DNA of 64,000 bases from Chryseosolibacter sp044507775 (GTDB taxonomy: Bacteria > Bacteroidota > Bacteroidia > Cytophagales > Cyclobacteriaceae). Where the stretch lies: the NCBI GenBank assembly GCA_044507775.1, contig JBIQIY010000014.1:75386-139385 (forward strand). The letters run 5' to 3'. Of this stretch, positions 1-8,302 are shown piece by piece. A program made the position numbers and the translations under genes. How positions within the stretch are numbered: position 1 is the first letter of the stretch; every line of letters begins with the position of its first letter. The notes beneath the pieces are model-generated. The model searched no databases, had not been told where the DNA came from, and worked only from the letters and a program-made list of their open reading frames with translations.

Positions 1-2090
1 AGCCGGAGCAGGTCACTGCGTTTATAGATGGATCCGAGAAAGGGCGCCAACCATTCTTCCGGTGTTTGGACGAGATTTTCGTCGCTTACGTCAGGCCACG
101 GTTCCGTCGGGCGCCATTTGCGAAGGCTGAGTACCCGCGATTGCCAGGCCCTCTCTTCATCACCCCATCCCAGGAATGAAAGTCCCTTCTCGCGGATGGC
201 GCTGCAGAGTACGGGAATTGTTTTTTCCTCCGCAATTCTGCTCATCGGCCGGGATGTTACAACCAGATTCCCCAATCTTCTCTCGTGGGCGCCGGTCACC
301 ATTTCTCGCTCATCATCCCAGGAAACGATCTCCTGAGCAGTCGCCCTTTCCAACAGTTCGTCTTCATTGACAGGGGCCGCCAGAAAAATTCTTCCTTCGC
401 TGTTTCCTGCGTCGAGGTGGGCGATCGCCAACCAGGGATCACGATGCAGCGGGTCGTGGTCCGGCAGACGGGCGATCCTTCCGTTCATCATCTTATAGCG
501 TTCGCTGTGCGTCTGCACCTGGCGGGCAACGCGTTCTGGATACGCTGCCATGATCAGCTTTCCAACATCGGTATCCGCTACGAGGCCGTTGTCCTCCGGT
601 ATATTAAAGAGTTGTCGCCATGAGCGCGCTACCCGCTCGATCCGTTCCACGAAGGATTTCTCAGCGGAGACCCGCTCGCCTTTTCGCCACCTTCTCATCA
701 GTTCCACGCGAAGGGAGACATCTGCGCCGGATCCACGTGGCATCGGATCGCGTTCTTCAAGAAGTGACGCAACGTCTGTTGCGAGGGGCAGCTCCAACGC
801 ACCCCCTGCATATTTTGCCTCCAGCAACATGTGCGCGATCCGCGGGTGAGTGGGCAACGAGAGCATTTCACGTCCGCGCTCCGTAATCGACTTCTCGTCG
901 ATAGCGCCCAGGTTTTTCAACAGGTCAAGAGCCTGGTTCACGGCCCCGGTGGGTGGAGGAGTTACCCAGGTAAGTACATTTATATCCCGGATACCCCATT
1001 GGCTCAGTTCAAGAAGAAGGGAGGCGAGATCGGCGTCGAGGATTTCCGGATTTCTATTAGCCACCAGGTTGACATGGGACGATTGACTCCACAGTCTGTA
1101 ACAAATGCCAGGGCCGAGGCGTCCTGCCCGGCCGGCGCGCTGGTCTGCGGCGTCGGCGGTCACGCGAACTGTTTCCAAACGCGTCAACCCACTGCGCGGA
1201 TCGAAGCGCGGCACACGCGCATAACCGCTATCGACTACCACTGACACACCCTCGATGGTCAACGACGTCTCCGCGAGCGAGGTGGCGAGGACGACTTTCC
1301 GACGCCCCTGAGCATCCGGAAGGATCGCCTCTTGTTGTTTTTTGAAATTCAGATCGCCGTACAGCGGATACAATACGACAGGAAGGTTTTCCGACTCGAG
1401 GAGTTCCGCGGTCCTTCGGATTTCGGCGGTGCCGGGCAGGAACACAAGGATATCCCCCTGCGTTTCGCGGACGGCAGTGCGCACCACGCGGCTCACCTCA
1501 CTTGCAATCGGCATCCGGTCATTCACGGGCGTATAGCGCATGGAAACCGGATATTGTCGGCCGGAACTCCGCACGATGGGCGCCTTCAATATTTCCGACA
1601 ACCGGTCACCGTCTAGCGTCGCAGACATTATAAGAATACGAAGATCGCTTCGAAGTACTTGTTGCACCTGCAGGCTCAGCGCCAGCGCGAGATCGGCATG
1701 AAGGCTTCTCTCATGATACTCGTCGAAGATTAGAAGTCCCACGCCCTCGAGTGAGTTGTCCTGCTGAATGAAACGCGTGAGTATACCTTCGGTCACTACC
1801 TCAAGGCGCGTATTCTTTCCGACACGCGATTCGAAGCGGACCCGGTATCCAATGGACTGACCGATTTCCTCCTCCGATAGTTCCGCCATGCGCATAGCCA
1901 CTGAGCGCGCGGCTAGACGTCGGGGCTCAAGCAAGATCACTTTCCCGTTTTCGAGCCATGATTCACCGAGCAGTTTAAGGGGCAGCACCGTTGACTTTCC
2001 GGCGCCGGGAGGAGCCTCGAGGATAACCACCGGATGATGCGCCAGCTTCTCTTTTAATTCTGCCAGGATGGAAAGCACCGGATAGGACAT
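1..2090 (-). CDS. hrpB: ATP-dependent RNA helicase HrpB (3' end beyond window)
   Basis: DEAH-type helicase of the HrpB family. The reading frame stays open from the ATG at 2090 to the left edge (696 codons), so the C-terminal ~120 residues of the usual ~820 are missing. Visible motifs, numbered from the start: Walker A GAGKST near 28-33, DEYH near 123-126 (most DEAH proteins have DEAH/DEFH), SAT near 155, and the motif VI sequence QRAGRAGR near 315. The last visible residues include EEWLAPFLGS, typical of the HrpB C-terminal domain. HrpB proteins are cytoplasmic NTPases whose exact substrate is poorly defined. It is probably transcribed alone; the KGG gene upstream ends at its own terminator. 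Confidence 0.93.
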   Translation of the reverse strand, partial: MSYPVLSILAELKEKLAHHPVVILEAPPGAGKSTVLPLKLLGESWLENGKVILLEPRRLAARSVAMRMAELSEEEIGQSIGYRVRFESRVGKNTRLEVVTEGILTRFIQQDNSLEGVGLLIFDEYHERSLHADLALALSLQVQQVLRSDLRILIMSATLDGDRLSEILKAPIVRSSGRQYPVSMRYTPVNDRMPIASEVSRVVRTAVRETQGDILVFLPGTAEIRRTAELLESENLPVVLYPLYGDLNFKKQQEAILPDAQGRRKVVLATSLAETSLTIEGVSVVVDSGYARVPRFDPRSGLTRLETVRVTADAADQRAGRAGRLGPGICYRLWSQSSHVNLVANRNPEILDADLASLLLELSQWGIRDINVLTWVTPPPTGAVNQALDLLKNLGAIDEKSITERGREMLSLPTHPRIAHMLLEAKYAGGALELPLATDVASLLEERDPMPRGSGADVSLRVELMRRWRKGERVSAEKSFVERIERVARSWRQLFNIPEDNGLVADTDVGKLIMAAYPERVARQVQTHSERYKMMNGRIARLPDHDPLHRDPWLAIAHLDAGNSEGRIFLAAPVNEDELLERATAQEIVSWDDEREMVTGAHERRLGNLVVTSRPMSRIAEEKTIPVLCSAIREKGLSFLGWGDEERAWQSRVLSLRKWRPTEPWPDVSDENLVQTPEEWLAPFLGSIYKRSDLLR

Positions 2091-2146
2091 CGGGCAAAAG
2101 TACAATCGATAGGCGAAAACAGATCAATCAAAGTTCCCGGGCGGGC

Positions 2147-2174
2147 AAAGAAAAAGGCAGCCCGGGGGCTGCCT
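2147..2174 (-). terminator. Rho-independent terminator after the first KGG gene
   Basis: On the minus strand an 8-bp stem (AGGCAGCC/GGCTGCCT) with a 4-nt loop is followed by TTTTTCTTT. It lies 24 bases beyond the stop of the KGG protein gene at 2198 and separates it from hrpB. Confidence 0.85.
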
Positions 2175-2197
2175 ATGATCAGATGCTGTTGACAATA

Positions 2198-2623
2198 TTA
2201 TTCCTCCAGCACATCCCGTTGAGTACTGCGACCAAGATTTCCGTCTCCTAATCCCTCATCTTCATCCTCGTCCGTTTCGCTGTAGGCCAATGAACCCTGT
2301 GTCTTTCCCGAAGATTCAAGGCTATCTTCATCCTCCAGCGAATCCAGATCTTTTTCGTCAGCATCGTTCTCACGTATAATATCCTTCTGCTCAGCATCCT
2401 CTTCATTCCCTGCTGCGCGGTGGCCTTTTACGTTTCTCGATGCCTTTCCGCCCATACTGGATATTTCTTTTAATTTATTCTTGTCCATGGAGGCAAATCC
2501 ACGGTTGGAAGTCTTGTTACCACGCGCAGATGCGCGGCCTCCCTGACTCGCTATTCGCCTTTTTTGCTCCTCATTCATGGAGGCAAAACCTTTCGTCCCA
2601 CCACTTCGCCCCTTCGTTGCCAT
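2198..2623 (-). CDS. KGG-repeat stress protein with acidic tail
   Basis: About 141 residues. The N-terminal half carries two copies of the 'KGG' motif seen in small general-stress proteins such as YciG: GFASMNEEQKRRIASQGG and a second GFASMDKNK...SSMGG copy. The C-terminal half is very acidic (runs of D and E) and probably disordered. The frame extends upstream to 2830, but that part overlaps the terminator of the next gene and has no family similarity. I start at the ATG at 2623, which has AAAGGA about 8 bases upstream; an ATG at 2629 is the alternative. KGG proteins are linked to stationary-phase and osmotic stress, without a known biochemical activity. A paralogue lies just upstream. Confidence 0.8.
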   Translation of the reverse strand: MATKGRSGGTKGFASMNEEQKRRIASQGGRASARGNKTSNRGFASMDKNKLKEISSMGGKASRNVKGHRAAGNEEDAEQKDIIRENDADEKDLDSLEDEDSLESSGKTQGSLAYSETDEDEDEGLGDGNLGRSTQRDVLEE

Positions 2624-2800
2624 TTCCATTTCCTTTCCCGCTGACTTTTCGCACGATGAGTGTTTAAACAATATTATGCCAGTCCCCTGTGGGTCACCTA
2701 CATAGGGTTCATGCGGAGTTTCATCTACAGAAACGGCCGTTTGCCGGCTTGTTCCAAACACGGGCGCATTCGGGCAAACGTCGTGCATACAGAACGCGGG

Positions 2801-2832
2801 AAAACAAAATGTCCCGGCTAGCCGGGACATTT
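2801..2832 (-). terminator. Terminator after the second KGG gene
   Basis: A perfect 26-bp palindrome (2807-2832, centre CTAG) is followed on the minus strand by TTTTGTTTT. It lies 34 bases past the stop at 2866 and isolates the two KGG genes, so they are probably separate transcripts. Confidence 0.85.
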
Positions 2833-2865
2833 AGTCTAAATCATGTTGTTCTGGTAATCGAAGAA

Positions 2866-3141
2866 TTACCGCTCGCGGTTCTCGCCGGAAGGAGTTCCCT
2901 GGTTCCCCTGATTAGACGGGTTGTTCTGATTCTCCTGGTTCATTCTATTCTGTTGAGCAGCGTTCCTGCGGTTTTGTCCGCTGGCTTCTCCGCCTTTCCT
3001 ACCTATCTCAGCCATATGAGCACGATTCATACTTACAGCTTCTCCTCCCTTCCTAGCAATCGCACGTTGCTGCTCTTGGTTCATCGAAGCGAAACCACGA
3101 TTAGAGGTTCCGCCCTGTCCTTGACTTTTTCTTTGTGCCAT
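2866..3141 (-). CDS. KGG-repeat stress protein
   Basis: A 91-residue protein starting at the ATG at 3141 (MAQRKSQ); an in-frame ATG at 3162 would add seven residues. It has two KGG units: GFASMNQEQQRAIARKGG, then a unit ending MAEIGRKGGEASGQ. The tail is rich in N, Q and G and looks disordered. The architecture is shared with the gene at 2198-2623, but the tail composition differs (polar rather than acidic), so the pair are diverged paralogues. A stress role is inferred from the family. No strong Shine-Dalgarno site is visible, as is usual in Bacteroidota. Confidence 0.8.
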   Translation of the reverse strand: MAQRKSQGQGGTSNRGFASMNQEQQRAIARKGGEAVSMNRAHMAEIGRKGGEASGQNRRNAAQQNRMNQENQNNPSNQGNQGTPSGENRER

Positions 3142-3884
3142 AGTTATTGATTTATTGAACATTATTTCACTCTCGAGGTTTTAAACAAAAAATAATATGC
3201 CCGCTGATTCTCCGGTATGTTAGCGCTTTCAGGTGGCAAGTTTCCATTTATTCCTCCTTCTCTCTTAAAGACAAATCATAGCTGGAAAAGATTCCAACCG
3301 TATACCATACTACTGGAAAATACTCGCGTTTTTACCTTCCGAGAAGACGAAGGTGGTATGCAGTGATCACAACCGATATTTGTTTAACGTCAGAACGCGG
3401 AACTATTGTGGAATGCGCGTTGAAAATTTCCGATGTTTCATTGGGGGAAGAAAATATACAAATGGACCATGACTTTATTATCAACGTCACGAATGAGAAA
3501 AAATGTACATAGCAACACCGTGGTAAAGACGGGAAAATGGAGGGTAACTCGCTAAAACAATCCTCTCAATTCATTTTCTTCGACACCAACCTTCACGTTC
3601 ATGCATCGGCAATGAAGAGCTTTTCCGACAAAAGACAAAAATCATAGACCAATGACAATAGCTATCGTTGAATATTTCATACTTGAAAATCGCTCTTGTG
3701 ATGATCCCTCATCACTTTAAGAATGAACTGGGTTAAACTGACCCGATGCCCGGGACCCGACCCTCTCACGGAAGCGGCTGTTCTATGCAATAGAACATTC
3801 CGTCGGCACCGGCAATTGGCATAAGAATTTAAATACGGCTGGTGAGTGTGAAATGTGTTCGCTGTTGTTACTAATCATTGTTTT
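3142..3884. other. 743-bp region without a convincing gene
   Basis: AT-rich spacer between the KGG genes and the SPOR/OmpA gene. One plus-strand frame stays open for about 76 codons and ends at the TAG at 3509-3511, but it lacks an ATG; its only plausible start is GTG at 3363. No RNA gene was recognised. The right end presumably holds the promoter of the gene at 3885. Confidence 0.5.
3779..3797. promoter_or_regulatory. Short perfect palindrome upstream of the SPOR/OmpA gene
   Basis: TGTTCTAT-GCA-ATAGAACA is an 8-bp inverted repeat with a 3-nt spacer, 88 bp before the start at 3885. It could be an operator or a small hairpin. No T-run follows, so it is not a terminator. Function unknown. Confidence 0.25.
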
Positions 3885-5027
3885 ATGAGGTCAATTATTT
3901 TCAAGGCTGCGTGCATCGCAGTCCTCCTGAGCGGCCCCGGAAGGGCGTGTTCGCAAAGTTATTATGTGGTGGTGGGTGCGTTTGCATCGAAGGATGATGC
4001 AAGCGAGTTCAAAGGTTATCTTCCAACTCAGGTACTGGATACGTCGTACTCCGTTTCTGAAAACGAGAACCTGTTGCACTTTTACGTTTTGAAAACTTCT
4101 GACAAGGAAAGCGCTATTTCAAGATCAGCCGATCTCGGCAAAATAGTTCGCGCGTGGCAGGATGAACAAAAGTTCACGCGTCCTGCCAGCCCGGAAGAAA
4201 CGATCAAGGGAAGTATTGCGCTCGCGTCTTCGGCTCCCGAAAAAGAGACGGAAACTATGGAAGGCTCATCCGCCAGTGCTTCTGCATCTTCCAGTATGGC
4301 GCGCACCGCTGACGGGGCGCCCCGACCCGCGGGAAGGTACTTCAAGTTCCTGATCGAAAATCCGGAGGGGGAACCGGTCAACGCAGCGCTTCATCATGTG
4401 GACTTCGCTAACGGACGCGAGGTTGCCACCTACAAATCGAACACGTTCGTAAATCCGTCAGCACAAAGCGAACCGATGGCCGTGGTGTGCGACCTGGTCG
4501 GCTATAAGGAAATTCAGAAATACATCGATTATTCGAATCCTTCGGCCTATGTTGAGGAAGCATATCTCGATGCGGATGGCACTTGGGTGATCCCATACAA
4601 GCTCGAACCGGTCGAAGCCGGTGATGTATCCGTCATGTACAATGTGTCCTTCTACAAGGATGCTGCCCTCATGCGCAAGCCTTCGCAGGCGGACCTCGAT
4701 CAACTGGCCGCGATCATGCAAAGCAATCCATACTATGAGATCACCATCCACTCCTACTGCAACGGACGCAACCGCCGCGAGATACTTGCACCGGGCAGCA
4801 ACAGCAGAAACTACTTCGACGCCGACGGGGCCGTGCGCGTAAAAGGGACGGCCCGGGATCTTACGATGCTGCGCGCGAAAGCGATCAAAGCTTACCTCAT
4901 GGACAAGGGCATCGATCCGGCACGGATAGACGTCTTCCCTTGGGGAGCAACGGACATGATCGTCAAAGCGGATGACCCCAATTCATCCATTAACGATAGA
5001 ATAGAGATAGAATTTACAAGAGACTAG
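3885..5027 (+). CDS. Secreted SPOR and OmpA-like domain protein
   Basis: 380 residues from the ATG at 3885. A GTG at 3855 is in frame, but a signal peptide (MRSIIFKAACIAVLLSG) begins at 3885. Residues ~24-95 (YYVVVGAFASKDDASEF...) fit a SPOR domain, which binds denuded peptidoglycan. The middle is linker, then a beta-rich segment. The C-terminal ~130 residues, from NVSFYKDAALM to NDRIEIEF, match the OmpA/MotB peptidoglycan-binding fold, including DRIEIEF at the end. It is therefore a periplasmic or outer-membrane-associated cell-wall binder. Many Bacteroidota have such proteins near gliding or secretion genes, but nothing here suggests a specific partner. Confidence 0.75.
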   Translation: MRSIIFKAACIAVLLSGPGRACSQSYYVVVGAFASKDDASEFKGYLPTQVLDTSYSVSENENLLHFYVLKTSDKESAISRSADLGKIVRAWQDEQKFTRPASPEETIKGSIALASSAPEKETETMEGSSASASASSSMARTADGAPRPAGRYFKFLIENPEGEPVNAALHHVDFANGREVATYKSNTFVNPSAQSEPMAVVCDLVGYKEIQKYIDYSNPSAYVEEAYLDADGTWVIPYKLEPVEAGDVSVMYNVSFYKDAALMRKPSQADLDQLAAIMQSNPYYEITIHSYCNGRNRREILAPGSNSRNYFDADGAVRVKGTARDLTMLRAKAIKAYLMDKGIDPARIDVFPWGATDMIVKADDPNSSINDRIEIEFTRD

Positions 5028-5209
5028 CCTCCTGACAATGTCAGGCGAGCATCGGCAAGTGAGTGTGGGCCGGTGGGATCATCGTGAGAGTGCATTTGGG
5101 ACTGACGTGTGTGTGAAGATTGGCCCTCTCATCAGATCGACTTTCGGCCCACTTCTCACGGGCGGTGTTTCTTCGCAGAACAAGAGCACCGTGCTTTCAG
5201 AGAACAAGC

Positions 5210-5710
5210 TTATTCGCGTCCATCCTTTTTTTTCTGACCATACAATAGTCCGGCTTTCGCGCGGTTGAGCAGGTCGATAGACCGCTTGATCCTGCTGTCC
5301 ACGTTCTTGACAGACGTGACATAATGTATCAATCCTCTCTTGTATCCAAGGGTCAACTTATCCCAGGCTTCCTTCGCGGCATCATCCTGTGCCAGTACTG
5401 CTTCGAGCTCCTCCGGAATGTGGAGTTTGTCGGGATTCACGATCCTGAATTTCACCCGTACACGATCACCGATTTTGATGCGGGCGGCTCTTCGCAGAGG
5501 TGCGCTCACGGAAAAATAACGCGCACCATCTTTCCGGTGCTGCACGGCCAGAGCAAACGGCGCATCATTGAAGGTGCCCTCGACGCGAATCCGTCCGGCG
5601 GGCAACTTCCCAATCGTCTCTTTGGGAAGGAAAATGACAGTCTTGACGAGGAGGCCTTCAATTTCCGACAAGGGGACTACAAATTGAAAAGCTTTGCTTC
5701 CCGGTGGCAT
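5210..5710 (-). CDS. DUF1905 / YdeI-OmdA-like protein
   Basis: 166 residues from the ATG at 5710. The longer frame to 5959 runs antisense into the glycerate kinase gene and is not used. Residues ~5-90 (KAFQFVVPL..., then LPAGRIRVEGTFN and RVRVKFRIV) fit DUF1905. Residues ~95-155 (PEELEAVLAQDDAAKEAWDKL, GYKRGLIHYV, R-rich) fit the YdeI/OmpD-associated (OmdA) helical domain. Family members have been linked to bacteriocin protection and stress, but the biochemical role is unknown. Divergent from glxK with a 69-bp shared promoter region. Confidence 0.8.
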   Translation of the reverse strand: MPPGSKAFQFVVPLSEIEGLLVKTVIFLPKETIGKLPAGRIRVEGTFNDAPFALAVQHRKDGARYFSVSAPLRRAARIKIGDRVRVKFRIVNPDKLHIPEELEAVLAQDDAAKEAWDKLTLGYKRGLIHYVTSVKNVDSRIKRSIDLLNRAKAGLLYGQKKKDGRE

Positions 5711-5779
5711 AACGTCAATTATTTTATCAAAGATGGAGAATATTGCGTACTTTTTTGCGGCACCGACAACGAATCCTCC

Positions 5780-6913
5780 GTGAACATCCTCATTTGCCCC
5801 GATAAATTCAAGGGATCGCTGACCGCGCGTGAGGCGTGTACAGCCATTGCAGACGGAGTCTGTGCCATCGATCCGAACGTGAAGATCAATACCGTTCCTT
5901 TGGCGGACGGTGGTGAAGGGACGTGTTCGCTTCTTACCGAATGGCACGGAGGTAAGCACATTACCATTCCTGTTAATGGACCGTTGTTTGCGGAAGTGAT
6001 GGCGCGCTACGGAATTTCAAATGACGGAAGCACCGCATTTATTGAAATGGCGGAAGCATCCGGACTCATGCTGCTGGAGCCGGGCGAGCGAAATCCCCTC
6101 CATACCACTACACTTGGAACTGGCGAACTGATCTCAGATGCGCTTGCCCGCGGCGCCACCAATATTATCCTGGGAGTTGGTGGTAGTGCTACCAACGACG
6201 CGGGTATCGGAATGGCAGCGGCACTTGGATATATTTTCCTCAATACGAAGGGCGAAGTTCTCAGGCCCGTTGGAAAGAACCTGGTTCACATCCACAGCAT
6301 TCTCATCGACAAGGTACATCCCGCCTTGTTGAAATCATCATTTACTGCATTGTGTGACGTAACAAATCCATTGTATGGTCCCGATGGCGCCGCGTTCGTA
6401 TATGGCCCGCAAAAAGGCGCGGATAAATCTGCTGTCGCCTTACTCGATCGCGGGTTGCAGAACTTCGAAAAAGTTGCGGCCCGGGAGTTGAGAGAGGCCG
6501 CAGACTTTCCCGGCGCCGGCGCCGCGGGTGGGTTGGGCGCAGGCGCAAAGGTCTTCCTTCACGCATCTGTGCGGAACGGTGTCGGATTTGTGATCGAAAG
6601 CACGGACCTTGTCAACCGAATTCATGAGGCTGACATCGTCATCACCGGCGAAGGGAAAATCGATAGACAGACGTTTTCAGGGAAAGTAGTTTCAGAAGTT
6701 GCACGTCACGCGCGCAAGGCAGGAAAACCGGTCGTGGCAGTCTGCGGCGTATGCGAGTTGTCAGATAACGAACTGCTAAGGAACGGCATTCATGAGACGG
6801 TCGTCCTCGCCAGTGGAAACACGTCCCCTGAAGAGGCCATGAACCGCGCTTCCGCGTGCATCCGCGAACGCATTGGCCAGCGCCTCGACAACCTCAGCCA
6901 GCTTCTAAATTGA
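5780..6913 (+). CDS. glxK: Glycerate kinase
   Basis: 377 residues, the usual length for class I glycerate kinases. The start is a GTG at 5780 (VNILICPDKFKG); the longer upstream open frame overlaps the divergent DUF1905 gene. Family motifs: CPDKFKGSLTA at 6-16, ADGGEGT at 42-48, GTGELI near 113-118, GGSATND at 134-140, and GEGKID near the C-terminus. It phosphorylates D-glycerate with ATP, giving 2-phosphoglycerate in most members of this class, and feeds glycerate into lower glycolysis in the cytoplasm. No glyoxylate or tartronate genes adjoin it, so the glycerate source is not evident. Confidence 0.93.
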   Translation: MNILICPDKFKGSLTAREACTAIADGVCAIDPNVKINTVPLADGGEGTCSLLTEWHGGKHITIPVNGPLFAEVMARYGISNDGSTAFIEMAEASGLMLLEPGERNPLHTTTLGTGELISDALARGATNIILGVGGSATNDAGIGMAAALGYIFLNTKGEVLRPVGKNLVHIHSILIDKVHPALLKSSFTALCDVTNPLYGPDGAAFVYGPQKGADKSAVALLDRGLQNFEKVAARELREAADFPGAGAAGGLGAGAKVFLHASVRNGVGFVIESTDLVNRIHEADIVITGEGKIDRQTFSGKVVSEVARHARKAGKPVVAVCGVCELSDNELLRNGIHETVVLASGNTSPEEAMNRASACIRERIGQRLDNLSQLLN

Positions 6914-6976
6914 TGCCGAGATTGTATTTGACTGTATTAAGTATTTATTTAGTAAAATTATAAGCATCACTTTAGC

Positions 6977-7441
6977 ATGAACAGGGTATCCATCGGAAGC
7001 TTCGAAGAATTTGAACAATACGTAGGCAAACCAATCGGAGTTTCCGATTATCTGAAGATTGAACAGTCCATGATCAACCAGTTTGCCGATGCGACCCTGG
7101 ATCATCAGTGGATACACATCGATACCGCGCGCGCCGCAACGGAAAGTCCATTCGGCAAAACGATTGCGCACGGTTACCTGGCCCTGTCACTCGTGCCGCA
7201 CCTCTGGGATCAGATCGCCGAGATTCACAACATAAAAATGCTGATCAACTACGGGATCGACAAACTGAAATTCAACCAGCCTGTTGTCGTAGATAGTGAA
7301 GTTCGATTGAAGGTGAAGCTCGCCTCTCTTACAAATCTCCGTGGCATTACCAAGGCCGAACTCGACGCCGAACTTGAAATAAAAGACAATCCAAAGCCTG
7401 CGTTCACCGCCACGGTTGTCCTCCTGTACCATTTCAACTGA
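6977..7441 (+). CDS. MaoC-like (R)-specific enoyl-CoA hydratase / NodN family
   Basis: 154 residues, a single hot-dog domain. DQFADATLD-type hydratase motif: MINQFADATLDHQWIH at ~36-51, with the catalytic Asp and His in D-x4-H, then FGKTIAHGYLALSL at ~60-73. This matches MaoC/NodN proteins, which hydrate trans-2-enoyl-CoA. The physiological substrate cannot be read from the sequence. It lies 63 bp behind glxK on the same strand but is probably an independent gene. Confidence 0.85.
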   Translation: MNRVSIGSFEEFEQYVGKPIGVSDYLKIEQSMINQFADATLDHQWIHIDTARAATESPFGKTIAHGYLALSLVPHLWDQIAEIHNIKMLINYGIDKLKFNQPVVVDSEVRLKVKLASLTNLRGITKAELDAELEIKDNPKPAFTATVVLLYHFN

Positions 7442-7461
7442 GCGCCTGAAGCAGTAAGTAT

Positions 7462-7493
7462 AAAAAAAAACCTCCGGCTTTCGGCCGGAGGTT
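7462..7493 (-). terminator. Terminator after the DUF4142 gene
   Basis: 10-bp stem AACCTCCGGC/GCCGGAGGTT with a 5-nt loop. On the minus strand it is followed by nine Ts, placing it 20 bases past the stop at 7514. The hairpin could also help stop the convergent MaoC-like transcript, although the plus side lacks a T-run. Confidence 0.85.
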
Positions 7494-7513
7494 CACAAAT
7501 AGATAACCGCCCA

Positions 7514-8092
7514 TCATGGGTTGGTATTGTTGTTATCTTTAACCAGCTTTTGAATTCGCTCGGCTTCCTGCAGATGGTGACGCAAAGCCGCCACTTTAGA
7601 GGATGCCCACGACTTCAACTCCGGATCGTTTCCATCCTGTGCCTCGTCTTCGAATTCGTCAATGTCGTCCCGATGATCCCGGACCATCAGGTCTATATAA
7701 TCCCGGTCAAAGTCGGCACCGGTCTTGCCGCGCAGATCTTCAACTTTTCTCTGATGTTCGTTTCCCATAACGGTCGGCAGGGTGATGTTTTTTTGCTGCG
7801 CCAGTGCCTTCAACTCGTTATTGGCCTTGGTATGATCATCGACCATCATCTGACCAAATTTCTTCACTTCGGGTGATGAGGCCTTTGACACCGCCAGAGT
7901 TCCCAACTCGACCTCCAGCATTCCTCCGTCGGCGGCCTCCACTGCAAATTCAGCATCGTCCTCAGCCTTGTTTGAGACCGTTTCCTCGTTCTGGTCTTCC
8001 GCCATTTCCGTGCTGTCCTTGCGGGTATCGCCGCAGGACGTCCATGCAAGCATAGTTGCCGACATCACAAACCATAAAATACTCCTTTTCAT
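7514..8092 (-). CDS. DUF4142 ferritin-like envelope lipoprotein
   Basis: 192 residues. The N-terminus is a signal with a probable lipid-modified Cys (SATMLAWTSCG at ~11-21; the lipobox is imperfect). An acidic linker follows, then a helical DUF4142 domain at ~45-185 with the family sequences FGQMMVDDHTKANNELKALA and a His/Asp-rich repeat (MVRDHRDDIDEFEDEAQ). DUF4142 proteins are four-helix, ferritin-like periplasmic proteins of unknown function, common in several copies in Bacteroidota. Single-gene unit with its own terminator. Confidence 0.88.
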   Translation of the reverse strand: MKRSILWFVMSATMLAWTSCGDTRKDSTEMAEDQNEETVSNKAEDDAEFAVEAADGGMLEVELGTLAVSKASSPEVKKFGQMMVDDHTKANNELKALAQQKNITLPTVMGNEHQRKVEDLRGKTGADFDRDYIDLMVRDHRDDIDEFEDEAQDGNDPELKSWASSKVAALRHHLQEAERIQKLVKDNNNTNP

Positions 8093-8249
8093 TTTTTTGT
8101 GTTTAGTTTTTCAAAGTTCTTTCGCGCACATTTTATCGCCGCGCAGAAATAGCCGTGTAAAAGTTTATGCCCGAAATTTCCTGTGAACCGGCTGTCGCCC
8201 GATCCATCCGCCTTTCATGTATGATGGTGCTGGATTGCCGTTGGATTGC

Positions 8250-8257
8250 TAGTTTTG
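8250..8257 (+). promoter_or_regulatory. Candidate -7 box (TAGTTTTG) for the GH5 gene
   Basis: TAGTTTTG matches the Bacteroidota -7 consensus TAnnTTTG and would give a leader of about 40 nt before the start at 8303. No TTG lies at the expected -33 distance, so the match is partial. Confidence 0.35.
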
Positions 8258-8302
8258 ACGAACTAACCTGCTAGAACTGCAGCCAAAAAACAACGAAGCA
8301 GC

